From Vibrio sp. 10N (GTDB taxonomy: Bacteria > Pseudomonadota > Gammaproteobacteria > Enterobacterales > Vibrionaceae): a stretch of DNA of 64,000 bases. The notes under the pieces were generated by a model. The model was given only the letters and a program-made list of their open reading frames with translations, was not told the DNA's origin and made no database searches. Positions 54,251 through 63,243 of this stretch are shown piece by piece. Where the stretch lies: positions 1,612,001-1,676,000 of the forward strand of contig NZ_BTPM01000001.1 of the NCBI RefSeq assembly GCF_036245475.1, in the 5' to 3' direction. The position numbers and the translations under genes are program-made. How positions within the stretch are numbered: the first letter of the stretch is position 1; each line of letters starts with the position of its first letter.

Positions 54251-54610
54251 TTAGTTAAGCTTCAGATACAGCTTAGCAACCTCTGAAGGCTCCATTTCCT
54301 TACCATCTAGCTGATCGTTCCAGTTCGTGCCGATCAGTACGCCGTCTTCGTCCAATGTCAGTAGCCAATCTTCAACGAAGATATCAAGAGGGATGTGCAG
54401 TACTTCAAAGTCAGCCCACTCTTCAACGTTGTGAGTTTTTGCGTCTTCTTCTGACGACCAGAAAGGCATTACTTCACTGTTTTCGAACTCGGTTGAATCA
54501 CACGCCAACCAACCATCTTCGTTGCGAAGACCCCATACAAGTTGGGTTTTGCTTGTTTCTTCAATAAACAACTTTAAGTTTTGTTCGATATCAGACGTTA
54601 ATTTACTCAT
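54251..54610 (-). CDS. DUF2750 protein
   Basis: A 119-residue acidic protein of the DUF2750 family (Vibrio and relatives). WGLRNEDGWLACDSTEFENSEVMPFWSSEEDAKTHNVEEW is the conserved core, and IPLDIFVEDWLLTLDEDGVLIGTNW the second. It resembles immunity-type SUFU/SMI1-like small folds only loosely; function unknown. It lies alone between queC and ompA-family genes. Confidence 0.85.
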   Translation of the reverse strand: MSKLTSDIEQNLKLFIEETSKTQLVWGLRNEDGWLACDSTEFENSEVMPFWSSEEDAKTHNVEEWADFEVLHIPLDIFVEDWLLTLDEDGVLIGTNWNDQLDGKEMEPSEVAKLYLKLN

Positions 54611-54682
54611 TGTTATCTACTCATAGTAAGAACTGCTTACAAGACTAGCATGAGATCGTTAATATCTAAATGAAATGGCAAC

Positions 54683-54708
54683 AAAAAAGCGCCCAACGTG
54701 AGCGCTTT
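54683..54708 (-). terminator. Terminator after OmpA-family gene
   Basis: Read on the minus strand: AAAGCGC, a short loop, GCGCTTT and further T. It lies about 25 bases after the stop of the OmpA-family gene. Confidence 0.75.
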
Positions 54709-54732
54709 GAGTGCAAGTGATGCATTAGTAAT

Positions 54733-55359
54733 CTACTTGCCAATCTTCGTGAAGATTGTCCACTCCTTATCGACTTCACCTTTGTAGCCGACGACTGAAG
54801 CGACAACTTTGCGGTTCATCGCATGGGCAAACTCGCTGTCACCCAGCTCTTCGGGCTTAGTTTCACCAAAACCAACAATGCTTAGTCTATTAGGGTCGAT
54901 ACCGTTGTTTATGATTGCTTGACGAACCACATCGGCACGATTTTGCGACAACACCATGTTTTTATCAGCGTTACCAACGATACTGGCAAAGCCTTGGATC
55001 TCAATTGAGGTCTCAGGGTATTCTTTGAGAAATTTTGCCATTTCAGTAATTTGGTTTTGAAACACAGGTTTGATGAAGGTTGAATTGTTATCAAACAAAA
55101 TACGTAGCGCCAAAGTGTTAGATACATCGAGGTAACGTTCACAGCCATCGTTATCGAGTGCTGACCCTTGTGGTGTTGTAATACATAGGTCGCGAGCGTT
55201 GATAACACCATCCCCGTCATCATCAAGCAGATCTGCTTTTTGGTCGGCAATCGGGGTGGGAATGTAATCGTATTTGTCGTTTTCTTTAGTGGACGCCTGA
55301 ACGGCAGCAAGTGGCATTACCATTAGGCCACAGATGAGCAGTTTTCTCTGTAGTTTCAT
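54733..55359 (-). CDS. OmpA-family outer-membrane protein with calcium-type repeat
   Basis: A 208-residue exported protein: a signal peptide (to about residue 22, QAS), a thrombospondin-type-3 DDDGDGVINARDLC segment (about 46-59) and an OmpA-like peptidoglycan-binding domain (about 90-195; IEIQGFASIVGNADKN, then LSQNRADVVRQAIINNGI and VGFGETKPE). It has no beta-barrel, so it is a periplasmic or lipo-associated anchor. Only two bases separate it from the TolC gene on the same strand, the layout seen beside type I adhesin export systems. Confidence 0.88.
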   Translation of the reverse strand: MKLQRKLLICGLMVMPLAAVQASTKENDKYDYIPTPIADQKADLLDDDGDGVINARDLCITTPQGSALDNDGCERYLDVSNTLALRILFDNNSTFIKPVFQNQITEMAKFLKEYPETSIEIQGFASIVGNADKNMVLSQNRADVVRQAIINNGIDPNRLSIVGFGETKPEELGDSEFAHAMNRKVVASVVGYKGEVDKEWTIFTKIGK

Positions 55360-55361
55360 GA

Positions 55362-56681
55362 TTAGTACTCCACTTTCTCATTCCATTCGGACGGAGTATC
55401 GACGCGTAATGCATCAAGTAGACCTCCCGTCGCGTTCATTACACGATAGCGTGCGAATTGCTCCGCGTATTTAGCGTCTAAATAACCCTTACGCGCTTCG
55501 AACAGTTCATTCTCGGTGTTCAACACGTCCAGCAATGTACGCTTGCCAATTTTGTACTGCTTTTGATAAGCCACAACAGTGTCCGAGGCAGAGTCTACGT
55601 GATCAGACAGAAATTCTCGCTGTTGGACTGTGAACTCTAGCCCAGTCCAAGACAGTTTTAAGCCTTCTTCTACCATCCGATATGTGCGGTCTCTAAAGTC
55701 TTTTGCTTTATTGAGTTGGTAAGCGGCCGACTCAGAGCGATCAGAGTCCGAACCACCGTTGTACAGGTTGTAACGCATACGAAGCATAGCACGGGTTTCG
55801 TTATCGGTACCTATGTTGCCGCCAGCGTCATCACGCCAGTTGTGTCCAGCATCAATATAGAATGTAGGATAATTAACCCCCTTCGTTTGCTGGTACTGGA
55901 AACGCGCCGAATCTACATCGACTTGTGAAATTTTAATGACGGGGTGTCGCTCCATAGCAATCTGGAGTGCATCATCAACGGTAAAAGGGATCGCAACTTC
56001 ATCGGCTCTTGGATACTTGAGGCCGAGTGGTGCTTGCCCAACTAAGCGCTTAAATTGGGTATGGGTGTCGAACAGATTATTTTGCGCTGCGAGTAAATTA
56101 CCGTGAGCTTTGGCGATACGTGCTTCTACCTGAGACAAGTCAGCTGTCGACCCTATACCAGAATCCACACGCTTTTTAATGTCCGTGTAGATTTTTTTAT
56201 GCACATCTAGATTGGCTTCCGATAATGCGAGTACTTCATACGCTTTGGTCGCATCTAAGTATATTTGTGCAACTTCAAGAGCGATATCAGATGCGTCTGC
56301 GAGCAGTTGATAACGTACTGATTCGGCTTCAGCAGCCGTTCTGTCGATGTCGTTGAGCGTCTCATTACCGTCCCAAATGAGCTGCGTCAGAGTGATGCCG
56401 ACTTCCTTTCGGGTGAGGGACTCGTTCCTACTGTTGAGGGTATTCTCTCGGTCGAAATCGGTTTTTTCGTATCCAATCCCGCCATCTAAGTCGACTTTTG
56501 GCCTGTATGCACCAACCGCGGCATCGGCCTCATAGCGCTTGCTCACGTATTCATTGTAGGCGGCTTTAATATCTGGATTCGTCTTGAGTGTGAACGCGAC
56601 GGCTTGCTCAAGGGTTTGGCTGCTGACAGGAAGGCTAAGAGCCATAAAACAAGCCGCAGCGGTAGTGGTAAGCTTATTCAA
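55362..56681 (-). CDS. TolC-family outer-membrane channel, agglutination/type I secretion type
   Basis: A 439-residue outer-membrane efflux or secretion duct. The start is a TTG at 56681, with AAGGAG seven bases upstream and a signal peptide (MNKLTTTAAACFMALSLPVSSQ) behind it; the longer frame adds 40 residues without a signal. TolC repeats are seen as ALQIAMERHPVIKISQVDVDSARF and LEQAVAFTLKTNPDIKAAYNEY, and the hinge RTLLDVLNTENELFEARKGY is diagnostic. It is of the AggA/LapE kind that works with LapBC and a giant adhesin. No ABC transporter, membrane-fusion protein or adhesin is in the window. Confidence 0.87.
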   Translation of the reverse strand: MNKLTTTAAACFMALSLPVSSQTLEQAVAFTLKTNPDIKAAYNEYVSKRYEADAAVGAYRPKVDLDGGIGYEKTDFDRENTLNSRNESLTRKEVGITLTQLIWDGNETLNDIDRTAAEAESVRYQLLADASDIALEVAQIYLDATKAYEVLALSEANLDVHKKIYTDIKKRVDSGIGSTADLSQVEARIAKAHGNLLAAQNNLFDTHTQFKRLVGQAPLGLKYPRADEVAIPFTVDDALQIAMERHPVIKISQVDVDSARFQYQQTKGVNYPTFYIDAGHNWRDDAGGNIGTDNETRAMLRMRYNLYNGGSDSDRSESAAYQLNKAKDFRDRTYRMVEEGLKLSWTGLEFTVQQREFLSDHVDSASDTVVAYQKQYKIGKRTLLDVLNTENELFEARKGYLDAKYAEQFARYRVMNATGGLLDALRVDTPSEWNEKVEY

Positions 56682-56885
56682 AGTCTTTCTCCTTGATCCT
56701 ATGCTCAATAGACGGCTCGGCGCGAATCGTTCAAATTCTAAGTCGTTAGTATGAGTTGGCATCGAGCCAATACTGCTTTCGTTTATAATAATTTCAGCCA
56801 AGTCATAATGTTACCTACTGTAGTCTTAACTATAGCGACAGCTTAGGGTATTTCAATGTCGATTTGTCGGGATTATGTATCTATT

Positions 56886-56932
56886 GTAAGACTCGAGTGG
56901 ATTTCACATTACGACTAATGATCCACTCTTAC
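56886..56932. other. Long inverted repeat upstream of tolC-family gene
   Basis: GAGTGGAT (56895-56902), 18 bases, ATCCACTC (56921-56928), extended by GTAAG and CTTAC with a small bulge. It sits in the 395-base gap 56682-57076 between the TolC gene and rlmI. Apart from this dyad, a second one (TTGGC at 56755, GCCAA at 56765) and the rlmI terminator, I see no gene in the gap; a 105-codon frame there has no coding character. Confidence 0.5.
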
Positions 56933-57012
56933 ATACTATTGAAAGTAGTAAAGAAAATAGCCAATGCAATTAAAACAATGAAAAGCTATCTTGTTTTTGA
57001 GACGGCAGGTAC

Positions 57013-57040
57013 AAAAAAGCCAACCTATGTTAGGTTGGCT
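57013..57040 (-). terminator. Rho-independent terminator after rlmI
   Basis: On the minus strand AGCCAACCTA pairs with TAGGTTGGCT around a three-base loop and is followed by six T, 37 bases after the rlmI stop. Confidence 0.9.
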
Positions 57041-57076
57041 AGGAATACTTACCAGGTTGAATCCGGGCAGGAAAAA

Positions 57077-58267
57077 CTACAGTACTTTACAAGCAAAGCC
57101 CTTAAGGTAGAAACCTTCTGGGTAGGCCGTATCGGTAGGATGATCCGCCGCTTGTTCAAAGCGTTCAACAAACTTCACTGAACGGTTGGCATCAAGCGCA
57201 GCATCGGCAATGATTTTTTGGAACAGATTACCATCCATAAGACCCGAGCAAGAGTAAGTGAGTAGCGTCCCACCAGGCTTAAGGATTTGCATTGCTAACA
57301 TGTTAATGTCTTTGTAACCGCGACAGGCACCATTGAGCTGAGCTTTAGATTCGGCGAACTTAGGTGGATCCATGATTACGACATCAAACTTGGTGCCTTG
57401 GTCACGATACTCACGCAATAATTTGAACACGTCTGCGTTGAGGAATACGGCTTTTTTCTTCTCTGTAAAGCCATTGAGCTCAGCGTTGTGTTTTGCGGTG
57501 TCGAGTGCCAATTGAGACACGTCAGCGTTAATTACACGCTTAGCGCCACCTTTGAGCGCATAGAGGCCAAAGCCACCGGTATAGCTAAAGCAGTTGAGCA
57601 CTTCTTTATCTTTTACATATTTTTGTGCTTGGAAACGGCTATCACGTTGGTCGAGATAAAAACCGGTCTTATGACCGTTGATGATATCAACACTGATTTT
57701 TACGCCGTTCTCTTCAATGACAACCGGCTCATCCGGTGATTTGCCAAACAGAACGCCAGTTCGCTCCTGCAAACCTTCTTTTTTTCTCACTGAAACGTCA
57801 GAGCGCTCGTAGATTGAGCAATCTGGGAAGCAGTGGTTCAGAGCTTTCACCAAGTTGTCCTTTTGGTTTTCGGCACCAGCGCTGAGCAACTGACACACCA
57901 AGAAGTCGCCATAACGGTCAATGGTTACACCTGGAAGACCATCAGATTCAGCCGCAATTAAGCGATAGCCAGTTAGGCCGTCACGCTCAATGATGTCTTC
58001 GCGTAGCAATTGTGCTTGCTGAATACGCTGGATGAAGAACTCAACATCGATGTCTTGTTTGGTAAAACTCCATACTCGCGCACGAATTTGAGAGTTTGGA
58101 GAGTAGGCGGCTTTTGCCAACCACTCACCGTTGTGCGCATACACGTCAACTGTCTCGCCAAGTTCTGGGGTGCCATCGACACGAGAGATGCCTCTAGAGA
58201 AAACCCAAGGGTGTTTGCGTCGGAGTGATTTTTCACGGCCTTTTACAAGGTGGATAGCTGATGCCAT
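57077..58267 (-). CDS. rlmI: 23S rRNA (cytosine1962-C5)-methyltransferase
   Basis: A 396-residue rRNA m5C methyltransferase. It has an N-terminal PUA domain ([22 protein letters not shown], about 5-80), an EEHD-like middle part and a C-terminal Rossmann SAM domain with [56 protein letters not shown] and the SCSG catalytic-cysteine motif [13 protein letters not shown]. It modifies C1962 in late ribosome assembly. Length and order equal E. coli RlmI/YccW. Confidence 0.95.
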   Translation of the reverse strand: MASAIHLVKGREKSLRRKHPWVFSRGISRVDGTPELGETVDVYAHNGEWLAKAAYSPNSQIRARVWSFTKQDIDVEFFIQRIQQAQLLREDIIERDGLTGYRLIAAESDGLPGVTIDRYGDFLVCQLLSAGAENQKDNLVKALNHCFPDCSIYERSDVSVRKKEGLQERTGVLFGKSPDEPVVIEENGVKISVDIINGHKTGFYLDQRDSRFQAQKYVKDKEVLNCFSYTGGFGLYALKGGAKRVINADVSQLALDTAKHNAELNGFTEKKKAVFLNADVFKLLREYRDQGTKFDVVIMDPPKFAESKAQLNGACRGYKDINMLAMQILKPGGTLLTYSCSGLMDGNLFQKIIADAALDANRSVKFVERFEQAADHPTDTAYPEGFYLKGFACKVL

Positions 58268-58416
58268 GGTATGCCTTACGATGTTGAAACGGAGAAAAGG
58301 TGGGGTATTTTGTGTGAAGTTTCAAATAAATGCAAATTGGCGTTATTACTTAAAACGTCAACCCTTCATTCTGAACTAAAATCAGCATAGCATGCGATGG
58401 TTTTAGGAGAGTAATT

Positions 58417-58692
58417 ATGACGCAATATTGTCAGAAGTTGATTATTACCGGCATGGTTCAAGGTGTTGGTTTTCGCTATCACACGTGTCATGAAGGTTTA
58501 AAGCTTGGGCTTACCGGATATGCAAAAAACTTGCATGATGGCTCGGTAGAGGTGGTTGCTTGTGGTGAGGAGGCTAGGGTAGAGGCGTTATGTGAGTGGC
58601 TATTAAAAGGCCCTAGGACGGCGAGCGTGGACTCGGTAACCAGAGAGCCTTGTGAGCAAAGCAAAACCTATTCAGGCTTCGTTATTATGTAG
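58417..58692 (+). CDS. acyP: Acylphosphatase
   Basis: A 91-residue cytoplasmic enzyme that hydrolyses carboxyl-phosphate bonds. The family motif is GMVQGVGFRYHTCHEG with the essential Arg (R22) and the later GYAKNLHDGSVEVVACG with Asn. GGAGAG precedes the ATG. It converges on tusE with about 20 bases between, and lies divergently from rlmI. Confidence 0.94.
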   Translation: MTQYCQKLIITGMVQGVGFRYHTCHEGLKLGLTGYAKNLHDGSVEVVACGEEARVEALCEWLLKGPRTASVDSVTREPCEQSKTYSGFVIM

Positions 58693-58713
58693 CAAAGCGG
58701 TTGTGCAGATTAA

Positions 58714-59043
58714 TTACAAGCACTTTGCTGGCTTAGGAAGACCCGCAAGTTTAGTGGCTTGCTTTGCAGGCCCTTTTTTGAATAACTTAAATAGGTATTT
58801 ACTGTTGCCTTTTTCCGGGCCGTGCGCTTTTTCCATGGCTTTCACTAGCATTCTTACCGCTGGTGACGTATTAAACTCTTCATAGAACTCGCGAACAAAT
58901 AGAACCACTTCTAAGTGAGCGTCTGTTACTTCAATGCCTTCTTGCTCTGCCAAAATTGTGATCATACCTTGTTCCCAATCTTGATGATTGAGTAGGTAGC
59001 CTTCTGCATCGGTATCGATGGTTTTTCCGTTGTATTCAAACAT
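58714..59043 (-). CDS. tusE: Sulfurtransferase TusE (DsrC family)
   Basis: A 109-residue DsrC-family carrier that takes persulphide sulphur from TusBCD and gives it to MnmA for 2-thiouridine in tRNA. The strongly conserved C-terminus GLPKPAKCL keeps the penultimate Cys that carries sulphur; [30 protein letters not shown] is the other family block. A TTG start three codons earlier is possible. The next genes upstream are on the same strand, after a terminator. Confidence 0.92.
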   Translation of the reverse strand: MFEYNGKTIDTDAEGYLLNHQDWEQGMITILAEQEGIEVTDAHLEVVLFVREFYEEFNTSPAVRMLVKAMEKAHGPEKGNSKYLFKLFKKGPAKQATKLAGLPKPAKCL

Positions 59044-59165
59044 GATTTGCAATCTAGTTGAGGATCATCGACGCAAGGTTAGCTTAGGTTTATCTTATTT
59101 ATCAAGTACCGTGTGATGTTTAGGCTTTCTATTCCGCTCTGATTTTTTAGTGCTCATAGGCAAAC

Positions 59166-59193
59166 AAAAAGCCCGAGACATTGTCTCGGGCTT
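59166..59193 (-). terminator. Rho-independent terminator after yccA
   Basis: On the minus strand GCCCGAGA pairs with TCTCGGGC around a five-base loop and is followed by five T. Confidence 0.88.
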
Positions 59194-59223
59194 CATACAA
59201 TCTATGTAATTAATGAACTAGGA

Positions 59224-59886
59224 TTAATCGTTGTTCATAATGCCTAGGATAGACAATAGGCTGATAAATAGGTTGTAGATAGATACGTACAAGCTAACCG
59301 TTGCAGAGATGTAGTTCGTTTCACCGCCACGTACAATTTGCTGAGTTGTTAGCAAGATTACGCCAGTAGAGAACAGAACAAACATGCCACTCATTGCTAG
59401 GTGAATCATTGGCATTTGTAGGAAGATGTTCGCGACCATACCGATAAGCAGAACAACAAAGCCTGCCATTAGCACGCCGCCTAGGAATGACAAATCACGC
59501 TTAGTTGTCAGTGCGTAAGCAGAAGCGCCTAAGAACGCCAGAGCAGTACCGCCCAGAGCTGTCACGATGACATCACCCATTCCTGCGCCAACGTAAGCGT
59601 TTAGGATAGGGCCTGTTGTGTAACCAAGGAAACCCGTGAACAAGAACGTGAATACTAGACCCATGCTGTTGTTACGGTTCTTTTCAGTTAGGAATAATAG
59701 GCCGTAGAAACCAACCAACATTAGGATTAGACCTGGACGAGGTAGGTTCATTGCCATAGAAAATGCCGCAACGACCGCAGACCAAAGTAGCGTCATAGAG
59801 AGCAGCGCGTAAGTATTTCGCAATACTTTGTTTGTTTGCAGTACACTCGCCTGAGCAGAACTGCGAGATACCATAGGATCGTTCAT
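59224..59886 (-). CDS. yccA: Bax-inhibitor-1 family FtsH modulator YccA
   Basis: A 220-residue inner-membrane protein with seven hydrophobic segments, including LGGTALAFLGASAYALTTKRDLSFLGGVLMAG and VSLYVSIYNLFISLLSILG. The N-terminus LQTNKVLRNTYALLSMTLLWSA is that of E. coli YccA. In E. coli it is a substrate and modulator of FtsH and protects SecY when translocons jam. The start at 59886 is chosen because GAGGAAG lies seven bases upstream; the longer frame adds four residues. Confidence 0.94.
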   Translation of the reverse strand: MNDPMVSRSSAQASVLQTNKVLRNTYALLSMTLLWSAVVAAFSMAMNLPRPGLILMLVGFYGLLFLTEKNRNNSMGLVFTFLFTGFLGYTTGPILNAYVGAGMGDVIVTALGGTALAFLGASAYALTTKRDLSFLGGVLMAGFVVLLIGMVANIFLQMPMIHLAMSGMFVLFSTGVILLTTQQIVRGGETNYISATVSLYVSIYNLFISLLSILGIMNND

Positions 59887-60060
59887 AATCTTCCTCATAG
59901 ATGATTGACTTATGTTTATATGACTATTTATGGGGTTGATTGTTCAAAAGATCAAGTCCCGCAGCAAAAGTCGTTGAACAAAATCATAATAAAAATAATT
60001 GGTTAAGGATATAACAAGATGTAACACAATATTTCCAGTGTACATCAGTAACCTACAAAG

Positions 60061-60086
60061 AAAAAGGCGACCCAGGGGTCGCCTTT
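60061..60086 (-). terminator. Rho-independent terminator after aapP
   Basis: On the minus strand GGCGACCC pairs with GGGTCGCC with a very short loop and is followed by a T-run (TTTTT). Confidence 0.88.
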
Positions 60087-60102
60087 GTTACATATATTGT
60101 TA

Positions 60103-60852
60103 TTAATGATGCAATATTTGACTGAGGAAGTTTTGCGTCCGGTCAGATTGAGGGTTTTCGAAGAAATCAACTGGGTTGTTTTCTTCAATAATTTCCCCTG
60201 CATCCATAAAGATAACGCGATCCGCGACTTCCTTTGCAAACCCCATCTCATGCGTCACACATAACATTGTCATGCCTTCTTCTGCCAGTTCCACCATTAC
60301 ATCCAGTACTTCGCGAACCATTTCTGGGTCGAGTGCTGAGGTTGGTTCATCAAAAAGCATGACTTGTGGATTCATACACAGTGAACGTGCGATAGCAACA
60401 CGCTGTTGCTGACCACCCGAAAGCTGACCTGGGTACTTGTCCGCCTGATCTGGGATCTTAACGCGTTCAAGATACTTCATTGCAATCGCTTCAGCTTCTT
60501 CTTTAGGCATCTTTTTCACCCAAATTGGGGCAAGAGTACAGTTCTCTAGTACCGTTAGGTGAGGGAAGAGGTTGAAGTGCTGGAAACACATGCCGACTTC
60601 GCGACGCACCGCTTCGATGTTTTTCAGATCTTCGGTTAGCTCAGTGCCAGAAACGTAAATGTGCCCAGCTTGGTGCTCCTCTAGACGGTTAATACAGCGA
60701 ATCATCGTTGACTTACCTGAGCCAGACGGGCCACAGATAACGATTTTCTCGCCTTTTTTAACGTCTAGATTGATGTTTTTCAGTACGTGAAACTCGCCGT
60801 ACCACTTATTCATGTCCTTTAGTTGGATCATGTAATCTTCTTGTTGCGTCAT
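60103..60852 (-). CDS. aapP: Amino-acid ABC transporter ATP-binding protein AapP
   Basis: A 249-residue ABC ATPase of the polar amino-acid uptake (PAAT) family. Walker A is [10 protein letters not shown] at about 42-51, the signature [15 protein letters not shown] and Walker [16 protein letters not shown] follow, with H-loop VTHEMGF. It powers the AapQM permease pair. The ATG at 60852 has GAGGACG upstream. It is the last gene of aapJQMP and is followed by a terminator. Confidence 0.95.
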   Translation of the reverse strand: MTQQEDYMIQLKDMNKWYGEFHVLKNINLDVKKGEKIVICGPSGSGKSTMIRCINRLEEHQAGHIYVSGTELTEDLKNIEAVRREVGMCFQHFNLFPHLTVLENCTLAPIWVKKMPKEEAEAIAMKYLERVKIPDQADKYPGQLSGGQQQRVAIARSLCMNPQVMLFDEPTSALDPEMVREVLDVMVELAEEGMTMLCVTHEMGFAKEVADRVIFMDAGEIIEENNPVDFFENPQSDRTQNFLSQILHH

Positions 60853-60873
60853 AATACGTCCTCGAATTTCCGT

Positions 60874-61971
60874 TTATCGTTTGTGACCGGTATGCAGTTT
60901 GTTCTCAAGCCATATCGAGTATCTCGACATGCCAAAACAGAACACCCAGAACACTAACGCGACAAATACATAACTTTCCGTAGCAAAACCTAACCACTCA
61001 GGGTCGGTGTTCGCAGCTTGTCCAATACCGAGTACATCGAACATACCGATGATGAGTACCAGACTGGTATCTTTAAAGAGACCAATAAAGGTGTTTACGA
61101 TCGATGGGATAGTGATTTTTAGTGCTTGGGGTAGCACAATCAATCCCATCTTTTTCCAGTAACTTAACCCAAGCGCATCCGCGGCTTCGTATTGACCTTT
61201 TGGAATCGCTTGTAGACCACCACGAATAACCTCGGCCATATAAGCAGCACTAAACATGACCACACCAATAAGTGCGCGGATTAGTTTGTCAGTTTCTACA
61301 CCTTCTGAGAAGAATAGCGGTAGCATAACCGATGCCATGAATAGCACCGTAATCAGAGGTACACCACGCCAAACTTCGATATATACCGTACAAATACTGC
61401 GGATGATTGGCATCTCCGAGCGGCGACCCAAGGCCAGCGCGACACCAATCGGTAGCGATACGATAATACCCACTAATGCGATAATGAGCGTAACGAGTAG
61501 GCCACCCCAGCGGTGCGTTTCTACGACTTCTAGTCCAAACACGCCACCGTAAAGCAGTGCTGCTGCAATGAATGGGTAGATATTGACAAAGAATAGCCAA
61601 ATCCAAACTCGCTTCGGTGTGCGCTCGTAGGCGAGTAGGGCAACGAACAGCGCTAATGTTGCGTAAAACAAGCGTGGTCGCCACAGCTCGGCTTGTGGAT
61701 AGAAACCATACATGAACTGTTCCCAGCGTACGCTGATAAATACCCAACATGCCCCTTCACGAGAACAAGCATCACGCGTTGTACCTACCCAGTCAGCTTT
61801 AAGAATTGCCCAGTCGAACACATACCAAAGTAGTGATAGAGCAAAGTATCCTAAAACAATCGTCAATACTGAGTTAGCTGGACCATTAAATAAGTTTTTA
61901 CGTAGCCAACCTACAACACCTACGGTGTTGGCTGGTGGCGGGAGATCGGGTTGAAATTGATGCTGATTCAT
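60874..61971 (-). CDS. aapM: Amino-acid ABC transporter permease AapM
   Basis: A 365-residue permease of the general L-amino-acid transporter. The core of about six transmembrane segments includes the EAA loop EVIRGGLQAIPKGQYEAADALGLSYWKKMGLIVLPQALK. The extra N-terminal extension distinguishes AapM from shorter His/Glu-type permeases. The ATG at 61971, with GGAGAG upstream, is preferred to the frame start at 61992. It starts one base after the aapQ stop. Confidence 0.94.
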   Translation of the reverse strand: MNQHQFQPDLPPPANTVGVVGWLRKNLFNGPANSVLTIVLGYFALSLLWYVFDWAILKADWVGTTRDACSREGACWVFISVRWEQFMYGFYPQAELWRPRLFYATLALFVALLAYERTPKRVWIWLFFVNIYPFIAAALLYGGVFGLEVVETHRWGGLLVTLIIALVGIIVSLPIGVALALGRRSEMPIIRSICTVYIEVWRGVPLITVLFMASVMLPLFFSEGVETDKLIRALIGVVMFSAAYMAEVIRGGLQAIPKGQYEAADALGLSYWKKMGLIVLPQALKITIPSIVNTFIGLFKDTSLVLIIGMFDVLGIGQAANTDPEWLGFATESYVFVALVFWVFCFGMSRYSIWLENKLHTGHKR

Positions 61972-61972
61972 A

Positions 61973-63175
61973 TTATCTCTCCACCAAAGCAACTTTCTTG
62001 TTGTACACGTTCATCAGTGCAGACGTAAGCAAGCTCAGAGTGAGGTAGACGCCCATTGTCATTGCAATAACTTCGATCGCCTGACCTACCTGGTTAAGTG
62101 TGGTACCTGCGAATACCGAAACCAAATCGGGATAGCCGATTGCCATCGCAAGTGACGAGTTTTTCGTCAGGTTCAAGTATTGGCTGGTGAGTGGTGGAAT
62201 GATGATACGCATCGCCTGAGGAATAACGACAAGCTTAAGCGTTCTTGAACGTGGCAGCCCAAGAGACATCGCAGCTTCAGTTTGACCGTGGTTAACGGCG
62301 TTGATACCGGAACGTACAATTTCAGCGATAAACGAGGCGGTGTAGATACTTAGCGCCAACGTTAATGCCGCAAGCTCAGGGATGATGCTAATACCACCGC
62401 GGAAGTTGAAGCCTTTCAATACTGGGTATTCAGCCGTGATAGGCATACCCATGATAAAGAACACAACCGTTGGCACACCAAAAATAAGACCAAGGGCAAT
62501 TCGGCCCATCGGTGTTTGTTGACCTGTCAGTTTTTGGCGGTTGTTAGCCCAAATATTGATAATGATTGTCGCAACAACACCGACAACAAACGCTGCGATT
62601 ACAACGCTACTGCCTTCGCCAAATACTGGGGCAGGGAAGTAAAGACCGCGAACGTTCAAGAAGATCGCTTCGCCCAAACTCATACTCTGACGAGCAGAAG
62701 GCAGCGCTTGAAGTACCGCGAAATACCAAAAGAAAATTTGCAGCAAAAGAGGAATGTTACGGAAAATCTCGATATAGACAGCAGCAAAACGGCTAACCAG
62801 CCAGTTTGATGACAATCTCGCGATACCCATGACAAATCCGAGAATGGTTGCAAACACAATGCCCAGTACAGAAACCAGAGCCGTGTTTAAAAGTCCCACG
62901 TAGAAGGTGCGTCCGTAAGAGAAGGTTTCGTCGTACTCAATGAGTGTCAGACCAATACCAAATCCGGCCTCTTGACTTAAGAAGTCAAAACCAGTGGCAA
63001 TACCACGCGCAGCAAGGTTATCAAGAGCGTTGTTAACGATGGTATAAAAGAAAAGTCCGAGAGCGAGTAGGGCTAAGACCTGGAATACAACGGAGCGAAA
63101 GGTGGGGTTGTATAGTAGATTTGCGCTTTTCGCAGGTTTATCCTGCGCTGCGACTTGAGTCGTAGTAGGTTTCAT
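61973..63175 (-). CDS. aapQ: Amino-acid ABC transporter permease AapQ
   Basis: A 400-residue permease partner of AapM. About eight hydrophobic segments are visible; the EAA loop is EIVRSGINAVNHGQTEAAMSLGLPRSRTLKLVVIPQAMR, and NIPLLLQIFFWYFAVL is a further conserved block. The N-terminus TTTQVAAQDKPAKSANLLYNPTF is cytoplasmic. It follows aapJ after a stem-loop and lies one base before aapM. Confidence 0.94.
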   Translation of the reverse strand: MKPTTTQVAAQDKPAKSANLLYNPTFRSVVFQVLALLALGLFFYTIVNNALDNLAARGIATGFDFLSQEAGFGIGLTLIEYDETFSYGRTFYVGLLNTALVSVLGIVFATILGFVMGIARLSSNWLVSRFAAVYIEIFRNIPLLLQIFFWYFAVLQALPSARQSMSLGEAIFLNVRGLYFPAPVFGEGSSVVIAAFVVGVVATIIINIWANNRQKLTGQQTPMGRIALGLIFGVPTVVFFIMGMPITAEYPVLKGFNFRGGISIIPELAALTLALSIYTASFIAEIVRSGINAVNHGQTEAAMSLGLPRSRTLKLVVIPQAMRIIIPPLTSQYLNLTKNSSLAMAIGYPDLVSVFAGTTLNQVGQAIEVIAMTMGVYLTLSLLTSALMNVYNKKVALVER

Positions 63176-63200
63176 ACAGCTATAACCTCAAATCCTTTGA

Positions 63201-63224
63201 AAAAGGGCGGTAAAACCGCCCTTA
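63201..63224 (-). terminator. Stem-loop between aapJ and aapQ
   Basis: On the minus strand AAGGGCGG pairs with CCGCCCTT around a five-base loop and is followed by more T. As in many ABC operons, this would lower expression of the permease genes relative to the binding protein or protect the upstream mRNA. Confidence 0.75.
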
Positions 63225-63243
63225 TTGGAGCATGAAAACGCGA

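Noticed and set aside
56864..57181. 105-codon open frame on the plus strand between the TolC gene and rlmI
   Set aside because: It overlaps the 3' end of rlmI, contains the rlmI terminator in its middle and shows no ribosome-binding site or recognisable protein pattern.
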